In this document: one piece after another, positions 1 to 7,140 of the stretch
How the letters are laid out: every line of letters begins with the position of its first letter
Position numbering within the stretch: the stretch's first letter is position 1
Source of the DNA: Chitinophagaceae bacterium
GTDB taxonomy: Bacteria; Bacteroidota; Bacteroidia; Chitinophagales; Chitinophagaceae
Assembly: GCA_016710745.1 (NCBI GenBank)
Contig: JADJVB010000010.1
Coordinates: 1,364,001-1,428,000 of the forward strand
Direction: 5' to 3'
Length of the DNA: 64,000 nucleotides
The notes under the pieces: generated by a model
Databases searched by the model: none
What the model saw: the letters and a program-made list of their open reading frames with translations, nothing else
Told to the model about the DNA's origin: nothing
Program-made: the position numbers and the translations under genes

Positions 1-784
1 CAAAATTTCTCATATAATACCCAGCTCGTTCAAAAGAATTGTCGGCGGTACCACAGACAATAAAAAGGAGCGACGATATAAAAAAGATAATCAAAACTTT
101 TTTATTGGTTAACCATTTATATTTAAACCTTAGTAAACAATAAAGCAGGCCGCCGGCGGCGAAGGCATCTAATCGGCAAAATGTATTGTGAAAATAAGGG
201 AAGGGGTGAAGTGATCCAACGTTATCGATATGAATATTGTAACCAATTCTGTATAGCAAAGAGAAAAGAAGGGTACTGATACACAAAATAATAAGTTGCC
301 TGCTGTTTCTGCAAAACCAAACCAGTAACGGCCAAACAAGGTAAATCTGTTCATCAATGGCAAGCGACCAGGTATGGTTTAAATGGCCTGCGGGTGGTAG
401 TCCGGCATTAATGAAATACCAATTTTGCGTATAAGTAAGGAAGTATAAAAAATTTGATTTGAAATACGAGTAATACTGTGGATTGCTGGTAATAAAAAAA
501 ATATAAACCGTAAAAAGAAAAATCAATAAATAATATAACGGGAATATTCTCAATATTCTTCGCATGTAAAATTTCTTAAAGTACCTGGGGTCTTCTTTGG
601 TTTCAATGAGAATTCCGGTTATGAGTAATCCTGATAAAGCAAATAAAAGGTCGATGCTTGTCCACAATACCGAAACATTTACAAAGGAACCGTAAAAGTG
701 TTGTACCATCACCATTAAAATTCCAATAGCCCTTACCCCATCAAGGTTTATGTGATTGGTATTTGTGATTCTAAAATTTTTCAG
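1..784 (-). CDS. Acyltransferase family 3 (OafA/YrhL-like) membrane protein, C-terminus cut by the window edge
   Basis: Reading the minus strand gives a continuous hydrophobic protein that runs off base 1. It opens with NHINLDGVRAIGILMVMVQHFY, matching the N-terminal membrane helix of acyltransferase-3 enzymes (usual form LDGLRAIAILLVVLFH). It later has HTWSLAIDEQIYLVWP, the family hallmark (HTWSLSVEEQFYLIWP). Such proteins move acyl groups onto envelope sugars across the inner membrane; the substrate here is unknown. There is no in-frame ATG between the stop at 806-808 and the conserved N-terminus. The start is therefore uncertain: I used a CTG at 782-784, and an ATT/ATA start or a small indel is equally possible. 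The gene lies about 30 bp downstream of riboflavin synthase on the same strand. Confidence 0.72.
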   Translation of the reverse strand, partial: MKNFRITNTNHINLDGVRAIGILMVMVQHFYGSFVNVSVLWTSIDLLFALSGLLITGILIETKEDPRYFKKFYMRRILRIFPLYYLLIFLFTVYIFFITSNPQYYSYFKSNFLYFLTYTQNWYFINAGLPPAGHLNHTWSLAIDEQIYLVWPLLVWFCRNSRQLIILCISTLLFSLLYRIGYNIHIDNVGSLHPFPYFHNTFCRLDAFAAGGLLYCLLRFKYKWLTNKKVLIIFFISSLLFIVCGTADNSFERAGYYMRNF

Positions 785-813
785 AAAATGGAATTTATAG
801 CAGTCTTAAAATG

Positions 814-1404
814 TTATTTATTCAATTTCGCAATCCTCGCCACATATTTCCCAATCAAATCCCATTCAATATTTACGGTATCGCCTTTGGCTAAACCGTT
901 CATATTGGTATGTTCAAACGTGTAAGGAATGATAGCCACCGTAAATTGATCATCGGTAATATTAAAACAGGTAAGGCTGATGCCATTTACAGTAACAGAA
1001 CCTTTTTCGATAACCAGGGCAGCGAATTGTTGTGGGAATGTGAATGAAAATTCCCAACTGCCGGCTTTTTCAACAACCTGGGTACATTGGGCGGTACAAT
1101 CAACATGGCCCTGTACAATATGCCCATCCAGCCGACCATTGAGCTGCATGCAGCGCTCGAGGTTTACGATGGTTTCCGGTTTCCAACTGCTGAGGTTGGT
1201 TTTGGATAGGGTTTCGGCAATGGCTGTAACCTGGTGCCTGGCCCCTTTAACTTCTTCCACGGTAAGGCAAACGCCGTTGTGGCTGAGGCTTTGGTCAACT
1301 CGTAGCTCCCCGGCCAGGGCCGATTCGATCCAAAAACTGGTGTTACCACCGGTAACGATCAACTCCTTAATAACCCCTGTATTTTCAACAATACCTGTAA
1401 ACAT
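814..1404 (-). CDS. ribE: Riboflavin synthase, alpha subunit
   Basis: It dismutates two 6,7-dimethyl-8-ribityllumazine molecules to riboflavin, the last step of vitamin B2 synthesis, in the cytosol. The protein has the two tandem lumazine-binding barrels: the first starts MFTGIVENTGVI and contains HNGVCLTV; the second starts with DGHIVQGHVD and contains KGSVTVNGISLT, the duplicated GVSLTV-like substrate loop. About 196 residues is the normal length. An ATG 12 codons upstream (1440) is open, but family members start at MFTGIVE, so 1404 was chosen. It is divergent from rpsU. Confidence 0.93.
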   Translation of the reverse strand: MFTGIVENTGVIKELIVTGGNTSFWIESALAGELRVDQSLSHNGVCLTVEEVKGARHQVTAIAETLSKTNLSSWKPETIVNLERCMQLNGRLDGHIVQGHVDCTAQCTQVVEKAGSWEFSFTFPQQFAALVIEKGSVTVNGISLTCFNITDDQFTVAIIPYTFEHTNMNGLAKGDTVNIEWDLIGKYVARIAKLNK

Positions 1405-1457
1405 GGGCCAAATTTCGGATTTTGTTGCAAAGAATTTCATTATTTAATTATTTCTGC

Positions 1458-1465
1458 TATCTTTG
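1458..1465 (+). promoter_or_regulatory. Bacteroidota-type -7 promoter element (TATCTTTG) of rpsU
   Basis: TATCTTTG fits the TAnnTTTG -7 consensus of the Bacteroidota primary sigma factor. It lies 57 bp before the rpsU ATG. No clear -33 TTTG partner is visible. Confidence 0.5.
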
Positions 1466-1504
1466 CGCCCCTGTTACACATAGTATCAGGTATTAAAAAC
1501 GCCT

Positions 1505-1512
1505 AAAGGAGG
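1505..1512 (+). promoter_or_regulatory. Perfect Shine-Dalgarno sequence before rpsU
   Basis: AAAGGAGG, fully complementary to the CCUCCUUU anti-SD, lies 10 nt before the rpsU ATG. Other strong genes here (tuf, rplK, rpoB) have A-rich leaders without any SD. In Bacteroidota the anti-SD is normally held by bS21, bS18 and bS6, and rpsU is one of the few genes keeping a strong SD, consistent with bS21 autoregulation. Confidence 0.85.
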
Positions 1513-1522
1513 TATATATTTT

Positions 1523-1717
1523 ATGTTAATAATTGATTCAAAAGACTGCGAAAACATCGACAAAGCGCTCAAAAAGTACAAAAAGAAATTTGAGAAAAGC
1601 AAAGTGTTGTTACAATTAAGGGAAAGACAGGCCTTTATCAAGCCATCTATCCGCCGTCGTAAAGAAGTTTTAAAAGCTATTTACAAAGAGCAGGTTACCG
1701 CTGGAAAATTCGACTAA
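1523..1717 (+). CDS. rpsU: 30S ribosomal protein bS21
   Basis: A 64-residue very basic protein (KKYKKKFEKSKVLLQLRERQAF, then KPSIRRRKEVLKAIYKEQ), the typical bS21 two-helix sequence and length. bS21 sits on the 30S platform next to the 16S 3' end, and in Bacteroidota it helps hide the anti-Shine-Dalgarno sequence. The gene has its own promoter element (1458), an exceptional perfect SD (1505) and a hairpin-T-run terminator directly behind it (1742-1784). This fits a monocistronic, self-regulated unit. Confidence 0.96.
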   Translation: MLIIDSKDCENIDKALKKYKKKFEKSKVLLQLRERQAFIKPSIRRRKEVLKAIYKEQVTAGKFD

Positions 1718-1741
1718 GATTATTTAAATCAGCAATATATT

Positions 1742-1784
1742 AAACTGATATCCGGTTATCATAACTTTGGGTATCAGTTTTTTT
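1742..1784 (+). terminator. Intrinsic terminator after rpsU
   Basis: AAACTGATA (1742-1750) pairs perfectly with TATCAGTTT (1772-1780), followed by a T run up to 1784. The xerC ATG begins at the next base, and a TAACTTTG promoter element lies in the loop. Confidence 0.65.
1762..1769 (+). promoter_or_regulatory. Promoter -7 element (TAACTTTG) for xerC inside the terminator loop
   Basis: It fits TAnnTTTG and lies 16 bp before the preferred xerC ATG, which would give a nearly leaderless mRNA. No -33 TTTG is visible. Confidence 0.4.
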
Positions 1785-2687
1785 ATGTCGCAACCCGAAG
1801 ATCATTATATATCCCCATTTCTCGACTACCTGAAATTTCAAAAAAGGTATTCACAACATACTATTATCTCCTATCAAAATGACCTGAGGGCCTTTTTCAG
1901 GTATATCGGGGCTCAGTTTGGTAACACCGCCCTGCCCGATATCAAAACTGCATTCATCAGGTCATGGCTCGCCGAACTTAAACAGCAGGAGATGGAATCG
2001 AAGAGCATCAACCGCAAAATTTCGGCGCTTAAAACTTTTTTCAAATTTCAGTTAAAGCAGCAGGTTATCGCCATTAGTCCTATGGTTGCCATTATTTCAC
2101 CAAAACTGAAGAAAAGACTGCCTCAATTTGTTGATACAAAAGACATCACCACTTTATTACAGTATATCGAATTTCCGGATAACTGGACCGGTAAAACCGA
2201 ACAGTTGATCATGGAGGTATTTTACAATACGGGCATACGGCAGGCCGAATTGGTTGGCCTGAGAGAATTGGATATTTCTAAAAGCAACAGCAGCATTAAA
2301 GTGCTTGGTAAAGGAAATAAGGAGCGTATCATTGCGGTAAGCGGGCAACTGATGCATAAAATGCAGGAATATATTGCCGGTAAAAGAAAAACGCATGAAA
2401 CGTTCGACAAAACTTATTTACTGGTAACCGCTGCCGGCAAAAAATTGTCCCCGAGGTACGTATATAATGTGGTTAATAAATACCTGCGTATGGTAACCAC
2501 CATCGATAAAAAAAGCCCGCATGTACTGCGCCATACATTTGCCACCCATTTAATGAATGAGGGGGCCGATTTGAATGCTGTAAAAGAACTTCTGGGCCAC
2601 AGCAGCCTGGCAGCTACGCAGATCTATACGCACAATACCATCGAAAAATTGAAGGATATTCACAAGAAAGCACATCCAAAAGCCTGA
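1785..2687 (+). CDS. xerC: Tyrosine recombinase XerC/XerD-like (chromosome dimer resolution)
   Basis: About 300 residues with an N-terminal SAM-like core-binding domain (residues ~1-90, SPFLDYLKFQKRYSQHTI) and a C-terminal catalytic domain. Catalytic residues can be read: Arg in NTGIRQAEL, Lys in LGKGNKERI, HVLRH box, LLGHSSLAATQIYTH with His and the Tyr nucleophile. Length and lack of an arm-binding domain fit chromosomal Xer recombinases rather than integrative elements. The start at 1785 (MSQPEDHY) avoids overlap with the rpsU terminator; 1767 is also open. The neighbours, rpsU upstream and hpf downstream, are housekeeping genes. Confidence 0.88.
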   Translation: MSQPEDHYISPFLDYLKFQKRYSQHTIISYQNDLRAFFRYIGAQFGNTALPDIKTAFIRSWLAELKQQEMESKSINRKISALKTFFKFQLKQQVIAISPMVAIISPKLKKRLPQFVDTKDITTLLQYIEFPDNWTGKTEQLIMEVFYNTGIRQAELVGLRELDISKSNSSIKVLGKGNKERIIAVSGQLMHKMQEYIAGKRKTHETFDKTYLLVTAAGKKLSPRYVYNVVNKYLRMVTTIDKKSPHVLRHTFATHLMNEGADLNAVKELLGHSSLAATQIYTHNTIEKLKDIHKKAHPKA

Positions 2688-2746
2688 CGGGCAAAAAATT
2701 AACAGATACTGATAATATGTTTACCCGAATTCCGTTTAAGAGTTTA

Positions 2747-2816
2747 GCGCTTTATTAGCATTAATATTTTTGAAAAATGAGTTTATATCATTAACTTCAT
2801 TTTGCTAATAAAAGCT
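2747..2816. repeat. Imperfect inverted repeat enclosing a promoter-like element
   Basis: AGCGCTTTATTAGCA (2746-2760) pairs with TGCTAATAAAAGCT (2803-2816) with one mismatch or bulge. The 42-bp loop contains TATTTTTG (2765-2772), a TAnnTTTG match that may start hpf transcription. Confidence 0.4.
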
Positions 2817-2915
2817 ACAGGAAAACTGCCTATATATTGCCTATGACCTGATCGTTACCCAATTTCTTTCTTTATTTTTAACTACCGATGATTATCGGAA
2901 TAAAACCCAGATGTT

Positions 2916-3215
2916 ATGAACGTAAACATTCAAACAGTGCACTTTGATGCAGACATTAAATTAGTATCTTATATCGAAAAAAAAGTTTCCAAATTATCAC
3001 AGTTTCACGAACGGATCACTAAGGTTGATGTGTATTTAAAACTGGATAATGTAGTACACAATATTAAAGACAAAGTAGCCGAAATAAAGATTCTTATCCC
3101 CCGCCATGAGTTTTTTGTAAAACAGTCGTCCAAATCTTTTGAAGAGAGTTTTGATTCAGCTTTGGAGTCAATAATTACCCAGCTTAAAAGACAAAAAGAG
3201 AAACAGGCAGCCTAG
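2916..3215 (+). CDS. hpf: Ribosome hibernation-promoting factor, short HPF/YfiA type
   Basis: A 99-residue protein starting MNVNIQTVHFDAD with the S30AE beta-alpha-beta-beta-beta-alpha layout. Conserved spots are FDADIKLVSYIEKKVSKLSQF, VDVYLKL and the basic tail SIITQLKRQKEKQAA. The family binds the decoding region of idle 30S subunits and blocks translation in stationary phase. It lacks the C-terminal dimerisation domain of long HPF, so it is the short form. A strong terminator follows at 3236. Confidence 0.92.
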   Translation: MNVNIQTVHFDADIKLVSYIEKKVSKLSQFHERITKVDVYLKLDNVVHNIKDKVAEIKILIPRHEFFVKQSSKSFEESFDSALESIITQLKRQKEKQAA

Positions 3216-3235
3216 TTAAAATCACTAAAAATGGA

Positions 3236-3264
3236 GTCTCCCGGTAATTCGGGAGACTTTTTTT
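3236..3264 (+). terminator. Intrinsic terminator after hpf
   Basis: Stem GTCTCCCG / CGGGAGAC with a 6-nt loop, followed by seven T residues. Confidence 0.9.
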
Positions 3265-3316
3265 ATTTGGTTATTCACATTTTATTGGATTCAGGTAAAA
3301 AAAATCATTTCAAAGT

Positions 3317-3346
3317 TTTGGTATTAACCATTTTCTCTTACCTTTG
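3317..3346 (+). promoter_or_regulatory. Promoter of the tRNA-tuf operon
   Basis: TTTG at 3317-3320 and TACCTTTG at 3339-3346 are separated by 18 bp, close to the Bacteroidota TTTG-N19-TAnnTTTG arrangement. Transcription would run through the six 93-nt repeats into the tRNAs. Confidence 0.7.
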
Positions 3347-3412
3347 CCTTCCCAAAAAATAGGGTAGCGAACTATTGCCTAAATTTTGTGAAAATCAGTT
3401 CTTTACAGGTTC

Positions 3413-3970
3413 ACCGAAATAGCTCAGTTGGCCGTAGATTTTCGCTTTGAGGTACGAAAAGCAGAAAATCAAGGTCCCGAAGCATTTCGGGATAGAGCAA
3501 TGAATGCCGAAATAGCTCAGTTGGCCGTAGATTTTCGCTTTGAGGTACGAAAAGCAGAAAATCAAGGTCCCGAAGCATTTCGGGATAGAGCAATGAATGC
3601 CGAAATAGCTCAGTTGGCCGTAGATTTTCGCTTTGAGGTACGAAAAGCAGAAAATCAAGGTCCCGAAGCATTTCGGAATAGAGCAATGAATGCCGAAATA
3701 GCTCAGTTGGCCGTAGATTTTCGCTTTGAGGTACGAAAAGCAGAAAATCAAGGTCCCGAAGCATTTCGGGATAGAGCAATGAATGCCGAAATAGCTCAGT
3801 TGGCCGTAGATTTTCGCTTTGAGGTACGAAAAGCAGAAAATCAAGGTCCCGAAGCATTTCGGGATAGAGCAATGAATGCCGAAATAGCTCAGTTGGCCGT
3901 AGATTTTCGCTTTGAGGTACGAAAAGCAGAAAATCAAGGTCCCGAAACATTTCGGGATAGAGCAATGAAT
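3413..3970 (+). repeat. Six tandem 93-nt units containing the tRNA-Thr 5' end
   Basis: Units begin at 3413, 3506, 3599, 3692, 3785 and 3878 and are nearly identical. Differences seen are the first base of unit 1 (A for G), G>A in TTCGGGA of unit 3 and G>A in CCGAAGCA of unit 6. Each unit is bases 1-19 of the adjacent tRNA-Thr (GCCGAAATAGCTCAGTTGG), then 61 nt with two hairpins (GATTTTC/GAAAATC and TCCCGAA/TTCGGGA), then TAGAGCAATGAAT, which resembles tRNA bases 20-32 (TAGAGCAACTGAT). The unit thus looks like a tRNA 5' half with an insert placed exactly in the D-loop. Because 93 is divisible by three, long open frames appear on both strands, but they have no independent support as genes. Confidence 0.95.
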
Positions 3971-4043
3971 GCCGAAATAGCTCAGTTGGTAGAGCAACTG
4001 ATTTGTAATCAGTAGGTCGCTGGTTCGACTCCAGTTTTCGGCT
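3971..4043 (+). tRNA. tRNA-Thr(TGT)
   Basis: GCCGAAA / TTTCGGC acceptor stem, D-arm AGCTCAGTTGGTAGAGC, anticodon stem ACTGA/TCAGT with loop TTTGTAA (anticodon TGT), T-arm CTGGTTCGACTCCAG, discriminator T. CCA is not encoded. It lies directly after six tandem partial copies of its own 5' end. Confidence 0.95.
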
Positions 4044-4135
4044 CAGAACAAAGTAGTAAGAGGTAAGTAGCAAGTAGTTAGACAATAGCCAGCGTCGCTG
4101 TTTTGATACGGGAATCTGAATACTTGATGCTAAAA

Positions 4136-4218
<83 letters not shown>

Positions 4219-4333
4219 CTTTATCCTTTGTAGCTTTGGCGAAAAAGGAATGTTCTTTGAAAGTTGAAAATTGAGAATTGTTTGTTGAATATTCAATGAA
4301 CAATGTACAATATTCAATGTTCAATGTTGAAAA

Positions 4334-4406
4334 GCGGAAGTAGCTCATTTGGTAGAGCGATAGCCTTCCAAGCTATAGGTGGCCAGTTCGAGCCTGGTCT
4401 TCCGCT
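4334..4406 (+). tRNA. tRNA-Gly(TCC)
   Basis: GCGGAAG / CTTCCGC acceptor stem, anticodon stem ATAGC/GCTAT with loop CTTCCAA (TCC), T-loop AGTTCGAGCCT. Confidence 0.95.
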
Positions 4407-4496
4407 CAAATTCAGTTTGCAGCCTGCAGTTTGCAGTCTGCATCGTTTGCACTTGTGTAAACTGCCGACTGCCAACTGATCATTGCCGACTGAGTC

Positions 4497-4568
4497 GCCG
4501 TGGTAGCTCAGGGGTAGAGCACTTCCTTGGTAGGGAAGGGGTCGTGAGTTCGATTCTCACCTATGGCT
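4497..4568 (+). tRNA. tRNA-Thr(GGT)
   Basis: GCCGTGG / CTATGGC acceptor stem (with G-T pairs), anticodon stem CTTCC/GGAAG with loop TTGGTAG (GGT), T-arm GTGAGTTCGATTCTCAC. It precedes tuf. The order Thr-Tyr-Gly-Thr-tuf is the same as in the E. coli tufB operon. Confidence 0.95.
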
Positions 4569-4655
4569 CAATAAATTTATTAACAGAATAAGTCCATGGT
4601 TTACAGACTTTAAAATGACAACCATTTTTTCAAAACGAATATTAAAATTTAAACA

Positions 4656-5843
4656 ATGGCAAAAGAATCATTCAAAAGGGATAAACCCCATTTAAACGTT
4701 GGAACTATTGGTCACGTGGATCATGGTAAAACAACACTTACAGCCGCAATAACCTATGTTTTGAATAAAAGAGGTTTGGCGGATGTAAAAGGTTACGATG
4801 ATATCGATGGAGCTCCTGAAGAGAAGGAAAGAGGTATCACGATTAATACTGCTCACGTTGAGTATGCTACTGACAGCCGTCACTATGCACACGTTGACTG
4901 TCCGGGTCACGCGGATTATGTGAAGAACATGATCACGGGTGCTGCCCAGATGGACGGTGCTATACTGGTGGTTGCGGCTACAGATGGCCCTATGCCCCAA
5001 ACGAAAGAGCACATTCTGTTGGCACGCCAGGTAGGTGTACCTCAGATTGTTGTTTTTATGAATAAAGTTGATCTGGTTGACGATCCCGAATTACTTGAAT
5101 TGGTAGAAATGGAGATTCGTGAACTGTTAACTTCTTATGGTTTTGATGGTGATAATACACCAATCATTCAGGGTTCTGCAACCGGCGCTTTAGCTGGTGA
5201 CGATAATTGGGTTGCCAAGATCAATGAATTGATGGATGCTGTTGACAGCTATATTCCATTACCTCCACGGTTGGTTGACCAGCCTTTCCTGATGAGTGTT
5301 GAGGACGTGTTCTCAATCACTGGTCGTGGTACAGTGGCTACCGGTCGTATCGAAAGAGGCCGTATCAAAGTGGGTGAGCCAATGGAGATCGTAGGTTTAA
5401 TGGAAAAGCCAATATCAACAACCTGTACAGGTGTTGAGATGTTCAAAAAATTACTGGACGAAGGTGAGGCTGGTGATAATGCAGGACTTTTATTACGTGG
5501 TATTGAGAAAACTCAGATCCGTCGTGGTATGGTTCTTTGTAAGCCAGGTTCTATTACGCCGCACACCGAATTCAAAGGTGAGGTTTACGTTTTAAGCAAA
5601 GAAGAAGGTGGTCGTCATACACCGTTCTTCAACAAATACCGTCCGCAGTTCTATTTCCGTACTACAGACGTAACTGGTGAGGTTACGCTGAACGAAGGAA
5701 CAGAAATGGTGATGCCTGGTGATAACACCTCTTTAAATGTGGTGTTGATTCAGCCAATCGCTATGGAAAAAGGTTTGAAATTTGCGATTCGTGAAGGTGG
5801 CCGTACAGTTGGTGCCGGTCAGGTAACTGAAATTGTAAAATAA
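4656..5843 (+). CDS. tuf: Elongation factor Tu
   Basis: This 395-residue GTPase delivers aminoacyl-tRNA to the ribosome. G-motifs are visible: GHVDHGKTT (P-loop, residues ~19-27), DCPGHADYV (G3), NKVD (G4), GSA (G5). The switch I region reads GITINTAHVEY. The C-terminal beta-barrels end with GGRTVGAGQVTEIVK. It is co-directional with the four upstream tRNAs and followed by a hairpin terminator. There is no Shine-Dalgarno; the leader is A-rich (AAATTTAAACA), normal for highly expressed Bacteroidota genes. Confidence 0.98.
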   Translation: MAKESFKRDKPHLNVGTIGHVDHGKTTLTAAITYVLNKRGLADVKGYDDIDGAPEEKERGITINTAHVEYATDSRHYAHVDCPGHADYVKNMITGAAQMDGAILVVAATDGPMPQTKEHILLARQVGVPQIVVFMNKVDLVDDPELLELVEMEIRELLTSYGFDGDNTPIIQGSATGALAGDDNWVAKINELMDAVDSYIPLPPRLVDQPFLMSVEDVFSITGRGTVATGRIERGRIKVGEPMEIVGLMEKPISTTCTGVEMFKKLLDEGEAGDNAGLLLRGIEKTQIRRGMVLCKPGSITPHTEFKGEVYVLSKEEGGRHTPFFNKYRPQFYFRTTDVTGEVTLNEGTEMVMPGDNTSLNVVLIQPIAMEKGLKFAIREGGRTVGAGQVTEIVK

Positions 5844-5895
5844 GAGTAGCTGATAACTGCTGTTTTTAAATAGCGGGTTTATCGAAGCTTTTTTA

Positions 5896-5903
5896 TATCT
5901 TTG
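5896..5903 (+). promoter_or_regulatory. Possible promoter element (TATCTTTG) before tRNA-Trp-secE-nusG
   Basis: TAnnTTTG match 53 bp after the tuf stop. A predicted hairpin begins only 4 bp later, so the call is uncertain. Confidence 0.4.
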
Positions 5904-5906
5904 CAG

Positions 5907-5943
5907 AGTACTTAGGCCAAAAGCTTAGGTACTTTGCTTTTTT
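5907..5943 (+). terminator. Intrinsic terminator after tuf
   Basis: AGTACTTAGGC (5907-5917) and GCTTAGGTACT (5923-5933) form an 11-bp stem with two G-U pairs, followed by TTGCTTTTTT. Confidence 0.6.
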
Positions 5944-6010
5944 AGAAAGTCTGTGTTTGCTTTTAAAATGGTAAACATAGAAAGTTCTTAACATAATCAG
6001 GCTCTTAAAA

Positions 6011-6027
6011 CCCCTCTTCGGGAGGGG
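6011..6027. repeat. REP-like hairpin CCCCTC-ttcgg-GAGGGG
   Basis: A short GC-rich hairpin with the tail CTTGGGGAGG, set between tuf and tRNA-Trp. This kind of intergenic GC hairpin recurs elsewhere in the window (10017, 21864, 43911). Confidence 0.5.
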
Positions 6028-6046
6028 CTTGGGGAGGCTGCTTTTT

Positions 6047-6117
6047 ACGGGCATGGTGCAACGGTAGCATACGGGTCTCCAAAACCTTTGATCTGGGTTC
6101 GAATCCTAGTGCCCGTG
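6047..6117 (+). tRNA. tRNA-Trp(CCA)
   Basis: ACGGGCA / TGCCCGT acceptor stem, short D-arm, anticodon loop CTCCAAA (CCA), T-arm CTGGGTTCGAATCCTAG, discriminator G. Its position between tuf and secE is the conserved one. Confidence 0.93.
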
Positions 6118-6232
6118 CTAATAAAAGTTTAATGGGTTTAATGGTTTAAAGTTTATGAGGTTCATGTGAATTTTATGAAAAATAACCATTGCACGCCTTA
6201 AACGGGGTTAACGTTTTAAAACAAATAAAAAC

Positions 6233-6430
6233 ATGAATAAATTTACAGCTTACATCAAGGATTCTTATAAAGAATTGGTACATAAGGTAACCTGGCCCAA
6301 CTGGGATCAGTTACAGCAATCTACCATGATTGTATTGGGCGCTACGTTAATGATAACTGCTGTGGTATGGGTGATGGACCTGGTGGCTAACAATGCAATG
6401 AAATTTATTTACTCTTTATTTAAAGGATGA
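6233..6430 (+). CDS. secE: Preprotein translocase subunit SecE
   Basis: A 65-residue single-span membrane protein: amphipathic helix with the conserved ELVHKVTWPNWDQLQQST segment, then one hydrophobic segment (TMIVLGATLMITAVVWVMDLV). This is the minimal SecE form that clamps SecY. Its stop overlaps the nusG start in ATGA (6427-6430), so the two are translationally coupled. Confidence 0.95.
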   Translation: MNKFTAYIKDSYKELVHKVTWPNWDQLQQSTMIVLGATLMITAVVWVMDLVANNAMKFIYSLFKG

Positions 6431-7092
6431 TCATGGAAGGAACTGAACCAATAATTGAAAACGACGAGCCCGTTGAAATGCCCGCAAAAGCTGAGCCGGT
6501 TGAAATACCCGCAAAGCCTGAAAAAGTGGAGAAGGAAAGCAAATGGTATGTACTCCGGGTAGTAAGTGGTAAAGAAAGAAAGATCAAGGAATATCTAGAT
6601 AAGGACATTGTTCGTAACGGATGGACCAATATTGTAAAACAGGTTTTCCTGCCGGTTGAAAAAGTGTATAAGGTAGTAAACGGAAAAAAAGTAATGCGTG
6701 AGCGTAACTTCTATCCGGGATATATCATGATCGAAGTGGCCGATGGCAAACTAAATGATGATATGATTCAGTCGATGAGCAATATCAGCAATGTGATGCA
6801 CTTTTTAACTGATGGTAAGGGATCTAAAGGAAATATTATTTCGCTGCGTAAGGCCGAGGTTAATAAAATGCTGGGTAAGGTGGATGAAATGAGCGATGCC
6901 GGCGGTATGACAATGAGCGAGCCGTTTATTATTGGTGAAACCATCAAGATCATTGACGGTCCGTTTAACGACTTTAACGGCGTTATTGAAGAAGTTAACG
7001 ACGAAAAGAAAAAACTGAAAGTTCAGGTGAAGATTTTTGGCCGGGCCACACCGGTTGAACTTAGCTATATGCAGGTTGAAAAAATTGTTTAA
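6427..7092 (+). CDS. nusG: Transcription termination/antitermination factor NusG
   Basis: 221 residues. After an acidic, Pro/Ala/Glu-rich leader of ~37 residues comes the NGN domain (KWYVLRVVSGKERKIKEYL, FLPVEKVYKVVNGKKVMRERNFYPGYIMIE) and a C-terminal KOW domain (IKIIDGPFNDFNGVIEEVNDEKKKLKVQVKIFGRATPVEL). NusG links RNA polymerase to Rho or the ribosome. The N-terminal extension is longer than in E. coli. The ATG at 6427 overlaps secE; 6433 is an alternative. Confidence 0.96.
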   Translation: MIMEGTEPIIENDEPVEMPAKAEPVEIPAKPEKVEKESKWYVLRVVSGKERKIKEYLDKDIVRNGWTNIVKQVFLPVEKVYKVVNGKKVMRERNFYPGYIMIEVADGKLNDDMIQSMSNISNVMHFLTDGKGSKGNIISLRKAEVNKMLGKVDEMSDAGGMTMSEPFIIGETIKIIDGPFNDFNGVIEEVNDEKKKLKVQVKIFGRATPVELSYMQVEKIV

Positions 7093-7140
7093 ATTGCAAA
7101 GCTATAGCAGTGGCTTTTTTTAATTATTAAATAGTATACA

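Noticed and set aside
980..1447. 155-codon plus-strand frame opposite riboflavin synthase
   Set aside because: It is antisense to a clearly conserved gene and matches no known family.
3413..3970. CRISPR-like array
   Set aside because: Units are 93 nt, directly abutting, without variable spacers, and contain tRNA sequence.
3395..4085. Long open frames on both strands across the 93-nt repeats (195-224 codons), with 31-residue repeat units
   Set aside because: They exist because 93 is a multiple of three and the unit has no stop codon in several frames. The DNA is tRNA-derived and nothing suggests translation.
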